45,056 nucleotides of DNA. Origin: Streptococcus ovis DSM 16829. GTDB lineage: Bacteria > Bacillota > Bacilli > Lactobacillales > Streptococcaceae. Positions 1 to 8,800 of this stretch are shown here, in pieces. The DNA is taken from NCBI RefSeq assembly GCF_000380125.1, contig NZ_KB904585.1, positions 17,217 to 62,272 of the forward strand. The letters are read 5' to 3'. The translations under genes and the position numbers were made by a program. Under the pieces are notes generated by a model. It was given only the letters and a program-made list of their open reading frames with translations. It was not told where the DNA came from and did no database searches. Numbering within the stretch: the first letter of the stretch is position 1; every line of letters begins with the position of its first letter.

Positions 1-690
1 CGCTTCTGCCTTGGTGTATACGACTTCTCCAGTTCCAAACCCTTCCACAAAGTTCATGTTGACTGGCACTTCTACCTTCAAGACGTCAATACCAAAACGT
101 TCTGCTGAAAAGACCTTCATGGCTTCAATGACCTTACGAGGTTTCACCTTGGCATATTCTACACTTGTTGCATCCGAAATGGTTTCATCGTAGGCTAAAA
201 TTTCTAGATAAAAAGGAATGTCTTCTGCCACGCACTCAGAACCAATACGCTCAATATAAGTTTGTTTCTGACAATTGGTGATTTCATCGCTATCCACATC
301 GTAGTAAAGCAAGAATTTAATCGCATCTGCACCTTCTTCTTTCAGGCGTTTGACAGACCAGCCATCCAAGCAATCTGGAAGGCGTTTAGTACTGGTGGTA
401 TCATAACCCGTTTTCTCATAGGCAAGAAGGAGCCCAGCATCATGATGCAAGACTTTTGTGGCAGGCAGACCATATTCTGGGTCGAGCAACATAGACGATG
501 CAAAGGGAGTTAACTCTTCAGCCACCAAGACTTTTAGCTCTTCCATTTGGGCTACGGTCGGTTCTTCTGATTGATGTTGCGCCATCAAGCGTTTTAAAGC
601 TCCACGTTGGTCAAAGGCTAGGGCTGAGATAATGCCATTTTCATCACTCAACTTTTCCATATAGCGACGCTTTTGTTCTGTTAGTGCCAT
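1..690 (-). CDS. lacD: Tagatose 1,6-diphosphate aldolase, N-terminal part (cut by window edge)
   Basis: LacD splits tagatose 1,6-bisphosphate into dihydroxyacetone phosphate and glyceraldehyde 3-phosphate, the last step of the tagatose pathway, in the cytoplasm. The minus-strand frame starts at ATG 690 and stays open for 230 codons to the window edge. It begins [19 protein letters not shown]. The Schiff-base lysine expected of this class I aldolase sits in [10 protein letters not shown] and counts as Lys205, matching the usual LacD numbering. AIKFLLYYD near residue 125 is also typical. The start lies one base after the lacC stop (TAA G ATG), so the two genes are probably translationally coupled. 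The family is about 325 residues, so roughly 95 are missing. The catabolic gene is more likely than a moonlighting LacD.1-type copy, because a full lacABC set precedes it. Confidence 0.95.
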   Translation of the reverse strand, partial: MALTEQKRRYMEKLSDENGIISALAFDQRGALKRLMAQHQSEEPTVAQMEELKVLVAEELTPFASSMLLDPEYGLPATKVLHHDAGLLLAYEKTGYDTTSTKRLPDCLDGWSVKRLKEEGADAIKFLLYYDVDSDEITNCQKQTYIERIGSECVAEDIPFYLEILAYDETISDATSVEYAKVKPRKVIEAMKVFSAERFGIDVLKVEVPVNMNFVEGFGTGEVVYTKAEA

Positions 691-691
691 C

Positions 692-1624
692 TTATACCTC
701 TTCTACTTTAATTTGGTTGAATAAGTTTTCGTAATTAGCTAGATTGACATGTCCTGTCTGCTTTTCTTGAGCGTTTAGCATACCCAAGCAATTGGCTTTC
801 TTGAGTAGTTCAGTATCTGATTCTCCATGGAACAAGGCTGATGTAATCCCAGCTACAGTTGAATCTCCTGAACCGACTGGATTTACCACTTCAATCTTTG
901 GAATCGTCACACGATAATAGGTGTCTCCGTGCTTGGCAAATGCACCTTTAGCACCCAAGGAGACGATAATCCAATCAACATGTGAAAAGATGTCTCTAGA
1001 GAGAGCTTCCTTTAAAGTCGCCACATCCTCTGTCACTTCCTTTTGTAATAATTGTGATAATTCTTCCGTATTCGGCTTGATAACCGTTGGTTTATAATCG
1101 CCTTTTAATACTGACAATAAAGCCTCTCCCGAACAGTCTAAAACCACAGGTTTTTGATACTTTTGACAGATGGCAATCATCCTAAGATAGAAATCTGTTG
1201 CTAGTCCTTTGGGGAGGCTGCCAGAAATGGAGACAATAGAGACTTCCTGCACGAGTGTTTCAAAATGCTTCAAGAAACCCTCTCCTTCTGCCTCAGAGAT
1301 TGTTGGTCCTTGCTCTAATATTTCTGTCTGTTGTCCTTCATGCAAGATAGCGATACAGTTTCTCGTATTTCCTGCAATCGGATAAAAATCATGTTGGATA
1401 GCAACCTTGTCCAATTCCACTTGGATAAACTCACCGATTTTACCACCCAATAAACCACTAGCCACTACACTGTCATCTAATTGTGCCAAGACACGTGTCA
1501 CATTGAGCCCCTTACCGCCCGGTGTCTTATGTGTTTCCCTTACTCGATTCACAGTATCAAGTTGGAAGGTCTCTAATTGATAGGCAATATCTACAGACGG
1601 ATTCATGGTAATCGTTAGAATCAT
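692..1624 (-). CDS. lacC: Tagatose-6-phosphate kinase
   Basis: LacC phosphorylates tagatose 6-phosphate with ATP to tagatose 1,6-bisphosphate. It is a PfkB/ribokinase-type sugar kinase of 310 residues, normal for the family. The N-terminal [15 protein letters not shown], the first PfkB signature [14 protein letters not shown] near residue 40 and the C-terminal signature [12 protein letters not shown], with the catalytic Asp in GSGD, are all visible. I chose ATG 1624 over an upstream in-frame GTG at 1633 because AAGGAG at 1633-1638 then sits 8 bases from the ATG, whereas it would abut the GTG. The gene lies between lacB (12 bases upstream) and lacD (1 base downstream) in the lacABCD operon. 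Confidence 0.96.
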   Translation of the reverse strand: MILTITMNPSVDIAYQLETFQLDTVNRVRETHKTPGGKGLNVTRVLAQLDDSVVASGLLGGKIGEFIQVELDKVAIQHDFYPIAGNTRNCIAILHEGQQTEILEQGPTISEAEGEGFLKHFETLVQEVSIVSISGSLPKGLATDFYLRMIAICQKYQKPVVLDCSGEALLSVLKGDYKPTVIKPNTEELSQLLQKEVTEDVATLKEALSRDIFSHVDWIIVSLGAKGAFAKHGDTYYRVTIPKIEVVNPVGSGDSTVAGITSALFHGESDTELLKKANCLGMLNAQEKQTGHVNLANYENLFNQIKVEEV

Positions 1625-1636
1625 CGCACACACTCC

Positions 1637-2152
1637 TTAGTCGTGGTATTCTCCACGATCCCATTTTTCAAGGAATTCTGTAAAGAAATCAGCATCAGCT
1701 TGATGATCGTTATGAGTTTCAACCTGCATAATCTTCTCAATCAGTTTTTTGTTTTCTTCAGTTGGTTTATATTCTGCATCGATAAAAGCTTCAATAATAT
1801 CAGTCATCAATAGACCACCTGTAATTTTTCCACCAAAACCAATAACATTGGCATTGAGTTCTTCCTTGGCATAGATGGCAGAAGTCATGTCACGAACGAG
1901 TGCTGAACGAATACCTGGTACTTTATTAACGGCATTGTTAATTCCTACACCCGTACCACAAATACAGATACCAAGATCTGCTTGACCACTGGCTACTGCT
2001 TCTCCCACTTTTTTACCAAAGATAGGATAATGGGTACGAACATTGTCGTAGGTCCCACAATCAATCACTTCATAGCCTTTTGTTTTTAAATAATCAACGA
2101 CTGCGATTTTGTCATAGGTAACGATATGGTCACAACCAATTGCAATTTTCAT
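1637..2152 (-). CDS. lacB: Galactose-6-phosphate isomerase subunit LacB
   Basis: With LacA this forms the heteromeric isomerase that turns galactose 6-phosphate into tagatose 6-phosphate. It belongs to the RpiB/LacAB sugar isomerase family. The protein is 171 residues from [12 protein letters not shown], the usual LacB length, and carries the family segment [17 protein letters not shown]. The first in-frame start at 2179 would add nine unconserved residues. ATG 2152 is preferred because GAGGAAA precedes it and the family N-terminus starts there. Its start lies inside the last codons of lacA, so the two overlap by 21 bases or fewer; this fits the expected equal production of the two subunits. 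Confidence 0.96.
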   Translation of the reverse strand: MKIAIGCDHIVTYDKIAVVDYLKTKGYEVIDCGTYDNVRTHYPIFGKKVGEAVASGQADLGICICGTGVGINNAVNKVPGIRSALVRDMTSAIYAKEELNANVIGFGGKITGGLLMTDIIEAFIDAEYKPTEENKKLIEKIMQVETHNDHQADADFFTEFLEKWDRGEYHD

Positions 2153-2172
2153 TCTGATTTCCTCACTTCCAC

Positions 2173-2598
2173 TTAGCACATTTTGTTGAGCATATCGACA
2201 CGAATTTGGTGACGACCACCATCGTAAGCCCCCTCAACAAATCCCTTGGCGATATTTTTGGCAACCCCCGGACCCACAATTTCTAATCCCACCGTAATCA
2301 GACGGGCATTGTTATGACCGCGTGTCATATAGGCTGACCGTTCATCTGACACTTCTGCGGCCACCATACCTTTGATTTTTGTTGCTACCATAAATGGTCC
2401 TACTCCGTAGGCATCCACCATAATCCCCAGATTATCTTCTGACTGGTTGACAGCCGCTGCAACCGCCAAGGTATTGTCTACAAAATCCTTTTCTGGATTG
2501 CTGACATCCACTACTTCTTTTCCGAGTTCTAAAAGATAGTTTTTCATGACATCTTTTAGTTCTAGTCCCTGTGCATCTGCACCAATAATAACTGCCAT
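2173..2598 (-). CDS. lacA: Galactose-6-phosphate isomerase subunit LacA
   Basis: First gene of the lacABCD operon and partner of LacB in galactose-6-phosphate isomerase. It has 141 residues, as usual for LacA. It begins [16 protein letters not shown] and has the RpiB/LacAB fold signatures [15 protein letters not shown] and [23 protein letters not shown] lies just ahead of the ATG at 2598. A strong sigma-A promoter 80-110 bases upstream drives the operon, and AT-rich inverted and direct TGTTT/AAACA elements around it are plausible LacR operators (inference). Confidence 0.95.
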   Translation of the reverse strand: MAVIIGADAQGLELKDVMKNYLLELGKEVVDVSNPEKDFVDNTLAVAAAVNQSEDNLGIMVDAYGVGPFMVATKIKGMVAAEVSDERSAYMTRGHNNARLITVGLEIVGPGVAKNIAKGFVEGAYDGGRHQIRVDMLNKMC

Positions 2599-2676
2599 TT
2601 GATTTCTCCTTTTTAGAAATGATTATCTACGTAGAGTTCTGTTTAAAAAATGTTGTTTTTTATTTGGAACAACCAT

Positions 2677-2705
2677 ATTATAAACATTATAAAACACAAT
2701 GTCAA
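2677..2705 (-). promoter_or_regulatory. Promoter of the lacABCD operon
   Basis: On the minus strand TTGACA (2700-2705) is followed after exactly 17 bases by TATAAT (2677-2682), a consensus sigma-A promoter. TGTTT and AACAA words overlap and flank the -10 box, so a repressor such as LacR could block it. It lies between the lacR terminator and lacA, giving lacA its own start of transcription. Confidence 0.85.
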
Positions 2706-2746
2706 CACTTTTTATCTAATTTTGTTTTATTATTGTTTATTTATAT

Positions 2747-2775
2747 AAAAAAAGAGACAGTTCAAACACTGTCTC
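2747..2775 (-). terminator. Rho-independent terminator after lacR
   Basis: Read on the minus strand, GAGACAGT-GTTTGA-ACTGTCTC (2754-2775) is followed by a run of seven T. It lies 17 bases past the lacR stop and separates lacR from the lacA promoter. Confidence 0.85.
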
Positions 2776-2791
2776 CAATCATTCTTAAAAC

Positions 2792-3547
2792 TCAATTAAT
2801 CACTTCAATCCACTTTGCTAAGTGTGCAATTTTTTCTTCATCATTTTTATCCGTTACAACTGCCGTTAAATCAGATAAGTTCGAAAAAACCGAAAAATCT
2901 TCTTTTCCAATTTTGGAACTATCTAGTAACAAATATTTTTCAACTGAGCGACTCAGTCCTAAACGTTGCGTATATGCTTCTTCTACAGTTGATGTCATTA
3001 CATCATTTCCTCGAATACCATTTGCACTAAAAAACATTTTACTAAAATGCATTTTTTCAAGGCTCGTATTTGTTATCTCGCCAACAAAAGACTCCGTCAC
3101 ACGACGCATCTCTCCTCCTAACAAAAATACTTTAAATGTTTCAGATTTTTTATTAAGAAGTATGTTAAAAACAGGTAAACAATTTGTTACAACGCTTAGA
3201 CTAAGATTTGTAATTTCTTCTGCAAAACTTTCAACCGTCGTTCCAGGTCCTAAAAAGAGAGTATCGCCTTCTTCAATTAAGCTTGCAGCCAACTTTGCAA
3301 TCTGCTGTTTCTCCTGCATATGATGAGTATGTTTTTCTTCATGGGGAATTTCTCTATATTGGAAAGCTGAATTACTACGAGCACCTCCATGAATTTTTTT
3401 AAGTAATCCTTGCTTTTCCAATTCAAGCAAATCTCTTCTCACTGTCATATCAGTAACGCCAAAGGACTCCATAATTTCAGAAATTCTTACTGTCCCTTTT
3501 TTATTGACTAATTTTGTAATTTCCTCGAGTCGTTGAAATTTATTCAT
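2792..3547 (-). CDS. lacR: DeoR-family repressor of the lactose operon
   Basis: Transcriptional repressor expected to sense tagatose 6-phosphate and control lacABCD. It has 251 residues, the normal length for this family. The N-terminal DeoR helix-turn-helix ([18 protein letters not shown], then [17 protein letters not shown] around 35-52) is followed by the DeoRC sugar-phosphate sensor domain, with [13 protein letters not shown] and SANGIRGND. The start at 3547 is chosen over 3568 because AGGGGG lies 7 bases before it and the family starts with MNKxxR. It lies upstream of lacA, has its own promoter and terminator, and is probably autoregulated. Confidence 0.93.
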   Translation of the reverse strand: MNKFQRLEEITKLVNKKGTVRISEIMESFGVTDMTVRRDLLELEKQGLLKKIHGGARSNSAFQYREIPHEEKHTHHMQEKQQIAKLAASLIEEGDTLFLGPGTTVESFAEEITNLSLSVVTNCLPVFNILLNKKSETFKVFLLGGEMRRVTESFVGEITNTSLEKMHFSKMFFSANGIRGNDVMTSTVEEAYTQRLGLSRSVEKYLLLDSSKIGKEDFSVFSNLSDLTAVVTDKNDEEKIAHLAKWIEVIN

Positions 3548-3570
3548 GGATATACCCCCTTTTCGCAAAT

Positions 3571-3599
3571 ATTATATCTCATTTTATATAAAGAGGCAA
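3571..3599 (-). promoter_or_regulatory. Promoter of lacR with upstream TGTTT repeats
   Basis: Minus strand TTGCCT (3594-3599), 17 bases, TATAAT (3571-3576). Just upstream, 3605-3635 holds several TGTTTA/TAAACA words in direct and inverted order, resembling operator half-sites of DeoR-type repressors. The binding assignment is inference. Confidence 0.7.
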
Positions 3600-3690
3600 C
3601 AATATTTGTTTATTTAACAAACATAAAATAAACATTTTTCTAGGACATACCCACTATAAATCTTTGAATAGAACTATCTGTGAAGTCGAT

Positions 3691-3714
3691 AAAAAAAGCC
3701 AACAAAGGTTGACT
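3691..3714 (-). terminator. Terminator after plsC
   Basis: Minus strand AGTCAAC-CTTT-GTTGGCT followed by TTTTTT, two bases past the plsC stop. The stem includes one G-T pair. The plus strand also ends in a short T run, so it may work both ways. Confidence 0.75.
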
Positions 3715-3716
3715 TT

Positions 3717-4466
3717 TTACAATTCATTAATGTCAGCTTCAGGATTCCACACAAAGCTTGCTAGAAAGCTAAAAAGGTAGGTCAATCCCAAGACAATCGC
3801 AACCAATAAAAGAACGGGCAAGCGATAAATCAATGTTAACGGATTTGCAAACTGTTTCCCAGTTTGGAAGGATTTGTTGAGCTCATCTAGACGGTTAAAC
3901 TCTGTTTCTATCCGTCTTGTCACTTCGGCCATTCCCGCATCATCCAAACGCTTGATGTCTGAAATATCAATTGGATTTCCAAAAGCAACATCTATTCGTT
4001 GGCCTGCAAGGAGACCTTTCAACTTCATTGGTCCAATATAAGAAGCTGGCATTATTTTGACTTTTGCAGTCTTGGCAATGACGGCTACTCCTCCCTTAAC
4101 TTCAGTCGAATGACGACTTCCCGATGGGAACATTACCAAAGAACGATTGCTCTTTTTCAACACTTTCACTGGATATTTTATGGCTGCCGTCCCTGGGTTC
4201 TCACGATCAATCGGAAAAGCTCCGCACTTGCGAATCCACCAGCCAAAACCTCTGTCCTTAAAGAGTTCTTTCTTCGCCATAAAGATAAATTGCTTGGGTG
4301 CTGCCGCATAACCAAGAAAAACGGGATCCCAGAAGGTCCGATGTGGGGAAATCAGAATATAATTCTCATCACTCGGTAACATCTTTTCACGATCATGGTA
4401 GTGGATATTGCCATTTACTGCCCATAGGACAACGACTAATAGATTTCGTAAATAGGTATAAAACAT
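3717..4466 (-). CDS. plsC: 1-acyl-sn-glycerol-3-phosphate acyltransferase
   Basis: Membrane enzyme that transfers a second acyl chain to lysophosphatidic acid to give phosphatidic acid, the precursor of membrane phospholipids. The 249-residue protein has the HX4D catalytic motif as SPHRTFWDP (His42, Asp47), the glycerol-phosphate block AFPIDR (83-88) and the third block at 113-120. That block reads FPSGSRHS instead of the common FPEGTRS, so the Glu is Ser here. A hydrophobic N-terminus (about 5-20) and a C-terminal membrane segment (about 213-238) are seen. It is a single gene, followed by its terminator and divergent from trmN6. Function is well supported. The motif change is probably a subfamily feature. 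Confidence 0.9.
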   Translation of the reverse strand: MFYTYLRNLLVVVLWAVNGNIHYHDREKMLPSDENYILISPHRTFWDPVFLGYAAAPKQFIFMAKKELFKDRGFGWWIRKCGAFPIDRENPGTAAIKYPVKVLKKSNRSLVMFPSGSRHSTEVKGGVAVIAKTAKVKIMPASYIGPMKLKGLLAGQRIDVAFGNPIDISDIKRLDDAGMAEVTRRIETEFNRLDELNKSFQTGKQFANPLTLIYRLPVLLLVAIVLGLTYLFSFLASFVWNPEADINEL

Positions 4467-4565
4467 GCTTCTCTCCTCTGTCAGAATACCTTATTATATC
4501 ATATTTCTAACTTCTCCTGCCAATTTTCTATCCATTGTCACAGTTGAATATGCTATAATAATCCT

Positions 4566-5312
4566 ATGACTCAAACAATATTACAAGCTGGCGAACGGAT
4601 TGACCAGCTCTTTTCAAGCGATGTCCAGATTATTCAAAATCGTGAGGTATTCAGCTATTCCATTGACAGTGTGCTCCTATCTCGCTTTCCTAGATTGCCT
4701 CAAAAGGGATTGATTGTGGATCTATGTAGTGGAAATGGAGCTGTTGGACTCTTTGCTTCGACCATGACAAAGACTGACATCATCCAAGTAGAGTTACAGG
4801 AACGTCTAGCAGACATGAATCGTCGCTCCATCCAGCTCAATCAATTGGAACATCAAGTATCCGTCATCAATGATGACTTGTCACATCTACCTGAGCATAT
4901 TGGACACTCCAAGGTTGACCTCATCCTTTGCAATCCGCCTTATTTTAAAGTCGATGAAGAGTCCAATCTCAATGAGAGTGAACATTACCTATTAGCTCGT
5001 CATGAAATCGCGACGAATTTGGATAGTATTTGTCGCGTAGCCCAGCAGGTTCTCAAATCTAATGGCCGCCTTGCTGTGGTTCATCGCCCTGACCGCTTTT
5101 TAGATATTTTAGATACACTAAGACAATACAAACTTGCCCCAAAACGTATCCAATTTGTCTATCCCAAGGCCAGCAAGGAAGCCAATATGCTGCTTGTTGA
5201 AGCCATCAAAGACGGTTCAACCGATGGTTTAAAAATCCTTCCACCACTAGTTGTCCACGAAGAAAATGGCGATTATACTAAGGAAATACACGAGATTTAT
5301 TATGGAAAATAA
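4566..5312 (+). CDS. trmN6: tRNA1(Val) (adenine(37)-N6)-methyltransferase family protein
   Basis: Class I SAM-dependent methyltransferase of the YfiC/TrmN6 (COG4123) family, which methylates N6 of A37 in a valine tRNA. It has 248 residues. Motif I is [12 protein letters not shown] (about 51-62) and the N6-adenine motif IV is NPPYF (123-127). The N-terminal [29 protein letters not shown] is characteristic of the family. The GIY-YIG gene overlaps its end by 11 bases, a pairing commonly seen in Firmicutes, so the two are one transcript. The exact tRNA substrate is inferred from the family. Confidence 0.88.
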   Translation: MTQTILQAGERIDQLFSSDVQIIQNREVFSYSIDSVLLSRFPRLPQKGLIVDLCSGNGAVGLFASTMTKTDIIQVELQERLADMNRRSIQLNQLEHQVSVINDDLSHLPEHIGHSKVDLILCNPPYFKVDEESNLNESEHYLLARHEIATNLDSICRVAQQVLKSNGRLAVVHRPDRFLDILDTLRQYKLAPKRIQFVYPKASKEANMLLVEAIKDGSTDGLKILPPLVVHEENGDYTKEIHEIYYGK

Positions 5313-5565
5313 GGCCTATATGTACGTCTTGGAATGTGCGGACGGCACGCTTTACACTGGCTATACAACCGATGTCAAACGTCGTCTAACGACTCATAAT
5401 GCTGGAAAAGGGGCCAAATACACCCGTGCTCGCTTACCTGTCACCCTTCTCTATCAAGAAGAATTTCCCAATAAGCAGGAAGCCATGCGAGCCGAAGCCC
5501 TCTTTAAAAAACGCAAGACACGCCAGCAGAAACTGGATTATATTAACTATCACACGAGAGATTAA
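5302..5565 (+). CDS. GIY-YIG nuclease-superfamily protein (UPF0213/YhbQ-like)
   Basis: A small stand-alone GIY-YIG domain of 87 residues. It begins [12 protein letters not shown], has the degenerate YVL...YTG pair (residues 7-18), the family [21 protein letters not shown] and a basic C-terminus rich in [12 protein letters not shown] 5302 is chosen over 5251 because the upstream extension is only translated trmN6 sequence out of frame. It overlaps trmN6. Members of this family are single-domain proteins of unclear cellular role, possibly acting on nucleic acid. No experimental function can be claimed. Confidence 0.88.
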   Translation: MENKAYMYVLECADGTLYTGYTTDVKRRLTTHNAGKGAKYTRARLPVTLLYQEEFPNKQEAMRAEALFKKRKTRQQKLDYINYHTRD

Positions 5566-5583
5566 TTGTGTGGTGGTTTTTTA
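5549..5583 (+). terminator. Terminator after the trmN6/GIY-YIG pair
   Basis: ATCACAC (5549-5555) pairs with GTGTGGT (5568-5574, one G-T pair) across a 12-base loop and is followed by GGTTTTTT. The stem overlaps the last codons of the GIY-YIG gene. Confidence 0.6.
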
Positions 5584-5741
5584 CTATTGTATTTCCTTAG
5601 AACCTCTCTCTCATTATCTTAATTAGATTCTCCAAAAGATTGCACTATATTGTCCATTTTATCAGTTGCATTCGGTATATGATAATTTTGTATAGAAACT
5701 GTAAAATGTAGGCTTGATCTCCTCGTACTTTTGTTACTCAT

Positions 5742-5771
5742 AAAAAAGAGCAACAGCTACTGCTATTGCTC
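5742..5771 (-). terminator. Terminator of the large surface protein gene
   Basis: Minus strand GAGCAATAGC-AGTA-GCTGTTGCTC followed by TTTTTT. The single A-C mismatch on the plus strand is a T-G wobble on the minus strand, so it is a better terminator for the minus-strand gene ending at 5801. The stretch 5584-5741 shows nothing else that I can support. Confidence 0.8.
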
Positions 5772-5800
5772 CTGAAAATCATATTTTCTACATGTATAAA

Positions 5801-8800
5801 TTAAACATGATGCTTTTTCTTCCCTTTGTAGAAAAGACCTAGTGTTATCATCAATAGTATAGCCCCCGCGACAAGGTACTCCATTGATTCGGTTGAATTT
5901 GTTTTTGGAAGAATTTTTTTCGATGTAGAAGTTGATTGACCTGGAATTGTCACTTGAGAAGTAACTTTATCTCTGTCGTTTGGTTCATCTTGCGGTTCAT
6001 CCTTTGGACCATCCTTAGGATCATCTTTTGGAGTATTCTTAGGTCCATCTGTTGGCACTTTATGGTCTGTTACTACCAACGTGTTGTTTACAATTTTCGC
6101 CTCGTCACCTTTGGCCGAAATAATGGCAACTTGACCTTTTTCATCAACTGTAAATTCAATATCTGTTACAACTTTGTAACCTGTTGGAGCCGTAACTTCA
6201 TGGAAAGTATAACGACCTGCTAACAAGCTTACAACGTGAGTTGTATGAGTCGAAATCCATTCGTGAACGATTGTATCACCTTGTTTCAGTTGAATCTGTG
6301 CTCCTGCTAACTCAGCACCACCTAGATCAACTTTACTAATTGAAATATCAAATTTCACTTCTGGAACAACTGTTTTCGTATTGGTCACAACTACAATATT
6401 ATTAGCAACGTCTGTTTGACCATCTTTAATGACAACTTTACGAGGAGTTGCATCTAAATCATAACCTACTGGAGCCTGAATTTCTGTAATGGTATATTCA
6501 CCATCTGGTAATTCTGACAGCATAGCCTGACCATTTTTCGCTGTTGTAACAGTTCCAAAGTCTTTAGCGACCACTGTTGAAGTGACTTCTGGTTTCAGAT
6601 TGCCTTTTTGAACAAGTAAATCAGCAACCTTATTATTCAAAAGACCTAACTCAATTTGACATTCATTTACCAGTGTTTCATCAACCTCTTCAGCTTTTTG
6701 CAACGTAGTTAATTGATCTTGAAGTGAAGTAATTTCTTCGTTTAAACGAGTCAATTCTAAATCAATTTCGCTCGAATCAATTGTAGAAGTTGTTTCTGTA
6801 ATCATTCCTGTCACAGAGAAGACCGCACCTTCTAAAACAACATTTGTTGTTACATCTACTTTTTGAATCATTAAAGAACCTTTCGGTGCTTCTTGTGGCT
6901 GTGCAACAGCTTCATCAATAACTGTCATTGTATTATTATCAGATGACACTTTATTACCATCACCATTCAAAATATACACTTGACCATCTTGACCAACAGC
7001 AAAAGTAATAGCTGTCACTTTCACATATCCTGTTGGCGCAGCAATTTCATGGAAAGTGTATACTCCTGGAAGGAGAGAAATAGTTTGAACAGTGCCAGTT
7101 GATGTCCACTTATTAATCACTTCACCAAGAGCATTATGAATCTCAATCTGAGCTCCTACAATCTCTTCACCACCAAGATTTTGCTTACTGAAATGAACAT
7201 CAGATGCTTTTGGTTCAACTACTTTCGCAGTATCTACTACTTGCAATTTATTGTCAGTAACCTCTACTGTATTCCCATTGACATTTGTAACAGTTACTTT
7301 ACCTTTGGCATCAACTGTGAAGGTAATATCTGTCACGACATGATAGCCTTCTGGTGCTACTTCTTCATGGAAGATGTAGGTTCCCATTGGCAAATTAAAT
7401 TCATGCGCTTTTGTTGTTGAAGTAAAGCGAGTAACTTCTTTACGTCCTTCTTCTTCGTAGATGATGATTTGTGCATTTGGCAATTCTTCACCACCAAGTG
7501 AAGCAACCTTACTAAACACAACTGGGTGACTAGTAACTTCATCTGTCACAACAAGCTTGCCATCTTTCACTTCGGCATTACCTGTTGTTGTATTCTTAGT
7601 CACTTCAATATTGCCATTGTCATCTACTGTGAAGGTAATATCTGTTACAACTTTGTACCCTTCTGGAGCTGTTTCTTCATGGAAGACGTAGGTTCCTGCA
7701 GTCAAGCTTACTGTTTTTGCTTGATCAGTTGAAGTGTAGCGAAGAAGTTCATTGGTACGTGCATCTGTGATAGTTTTTCCTTTTTCATCGCGGATTTCAA
7801 TCACGGCACCAACTAATTCTTGACCTCCAAGACCAACTTTTGAAATATCGATACTGTGTTTTTTAGCTTGGTCAATGACAATTAGCTTATTATCTTTTTG
7901 ATTATCAACTTTAGCTGTTTTAGAAATTTCATCCTTTTCAGTTGAATTACCAACTTTAGTTACAGTCACTTTACCATCTTTGACACTAAAATGAATGTCT
8001 GAAACTTTTTCATAACCAGCTGGCGCTGTATTTTCTACAAAGATATAGTCCCCTTCTTCAAGTGTTAGTTGATGAACCTCTTTTTTAGAAATCCACTTAT
8101 CAACACGTGTACCTCTCTTTCCATCAGCAGTTGACTTGAAGAGTTCAATTTCCGCATTTTCTAATTCTTGACTACCAAGATTTTGTTTACTGATTTCGAT
8201 TGAGTGACGCTTGTAGTCATCTTTCATGACAATCGTGTCATTTTCAAGAGCGACTTGATCTGCACGAGTAATACGACCATTTGCATCAATTGTAAATGTA
8301 ATATGATCTGCAATCAAGAATCCAGCTGGCGCTTGCGTCTCTACCATTGTATAGGTTCCAGCTTCCAGAGTAAATTCTTTTTGATTCTGTCCAGAAATCC
8401 AAGTTAATGCTTCTTTTGTTTTAGAATCAATAGCAACTTTACCTTTATCGCTTGTCCCCTCAACTACTTTCAAATGAGCATCTTCAAGTTCTTCCGTACT
8501 ATTAACAGCAACTTTACTGAAACGGACTGTTTTTTCAACTTTAGCGGTTGGTTTAGTATATGTATTTGTCCATACTTCAGTGTCATTCCCAACACCATAT
8601 GGTTTTGAAACATCTAATTTCTTAGTTTTTTCAGACTTATATCCATCAGCACTATGTTCCCACACTGATCCATCTTTATTGACTTCTATCGTTTTGTATT
8701 CATAAGCAACACCAGATAAATCAGTCACATCTAAACCAGAGAAAATTACTGTTTTTTCGCCTTTTAGTAATTCTTTCTGATCAACATCTTCATACTTATC

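Noticed and set aside
2619-3323. 234-codon plus-strand frame opposite lacR
   Set aside because: It lies antisense to a clear lacR with promoter, ribosome binding site and terminator, and its product resembles no protein family.
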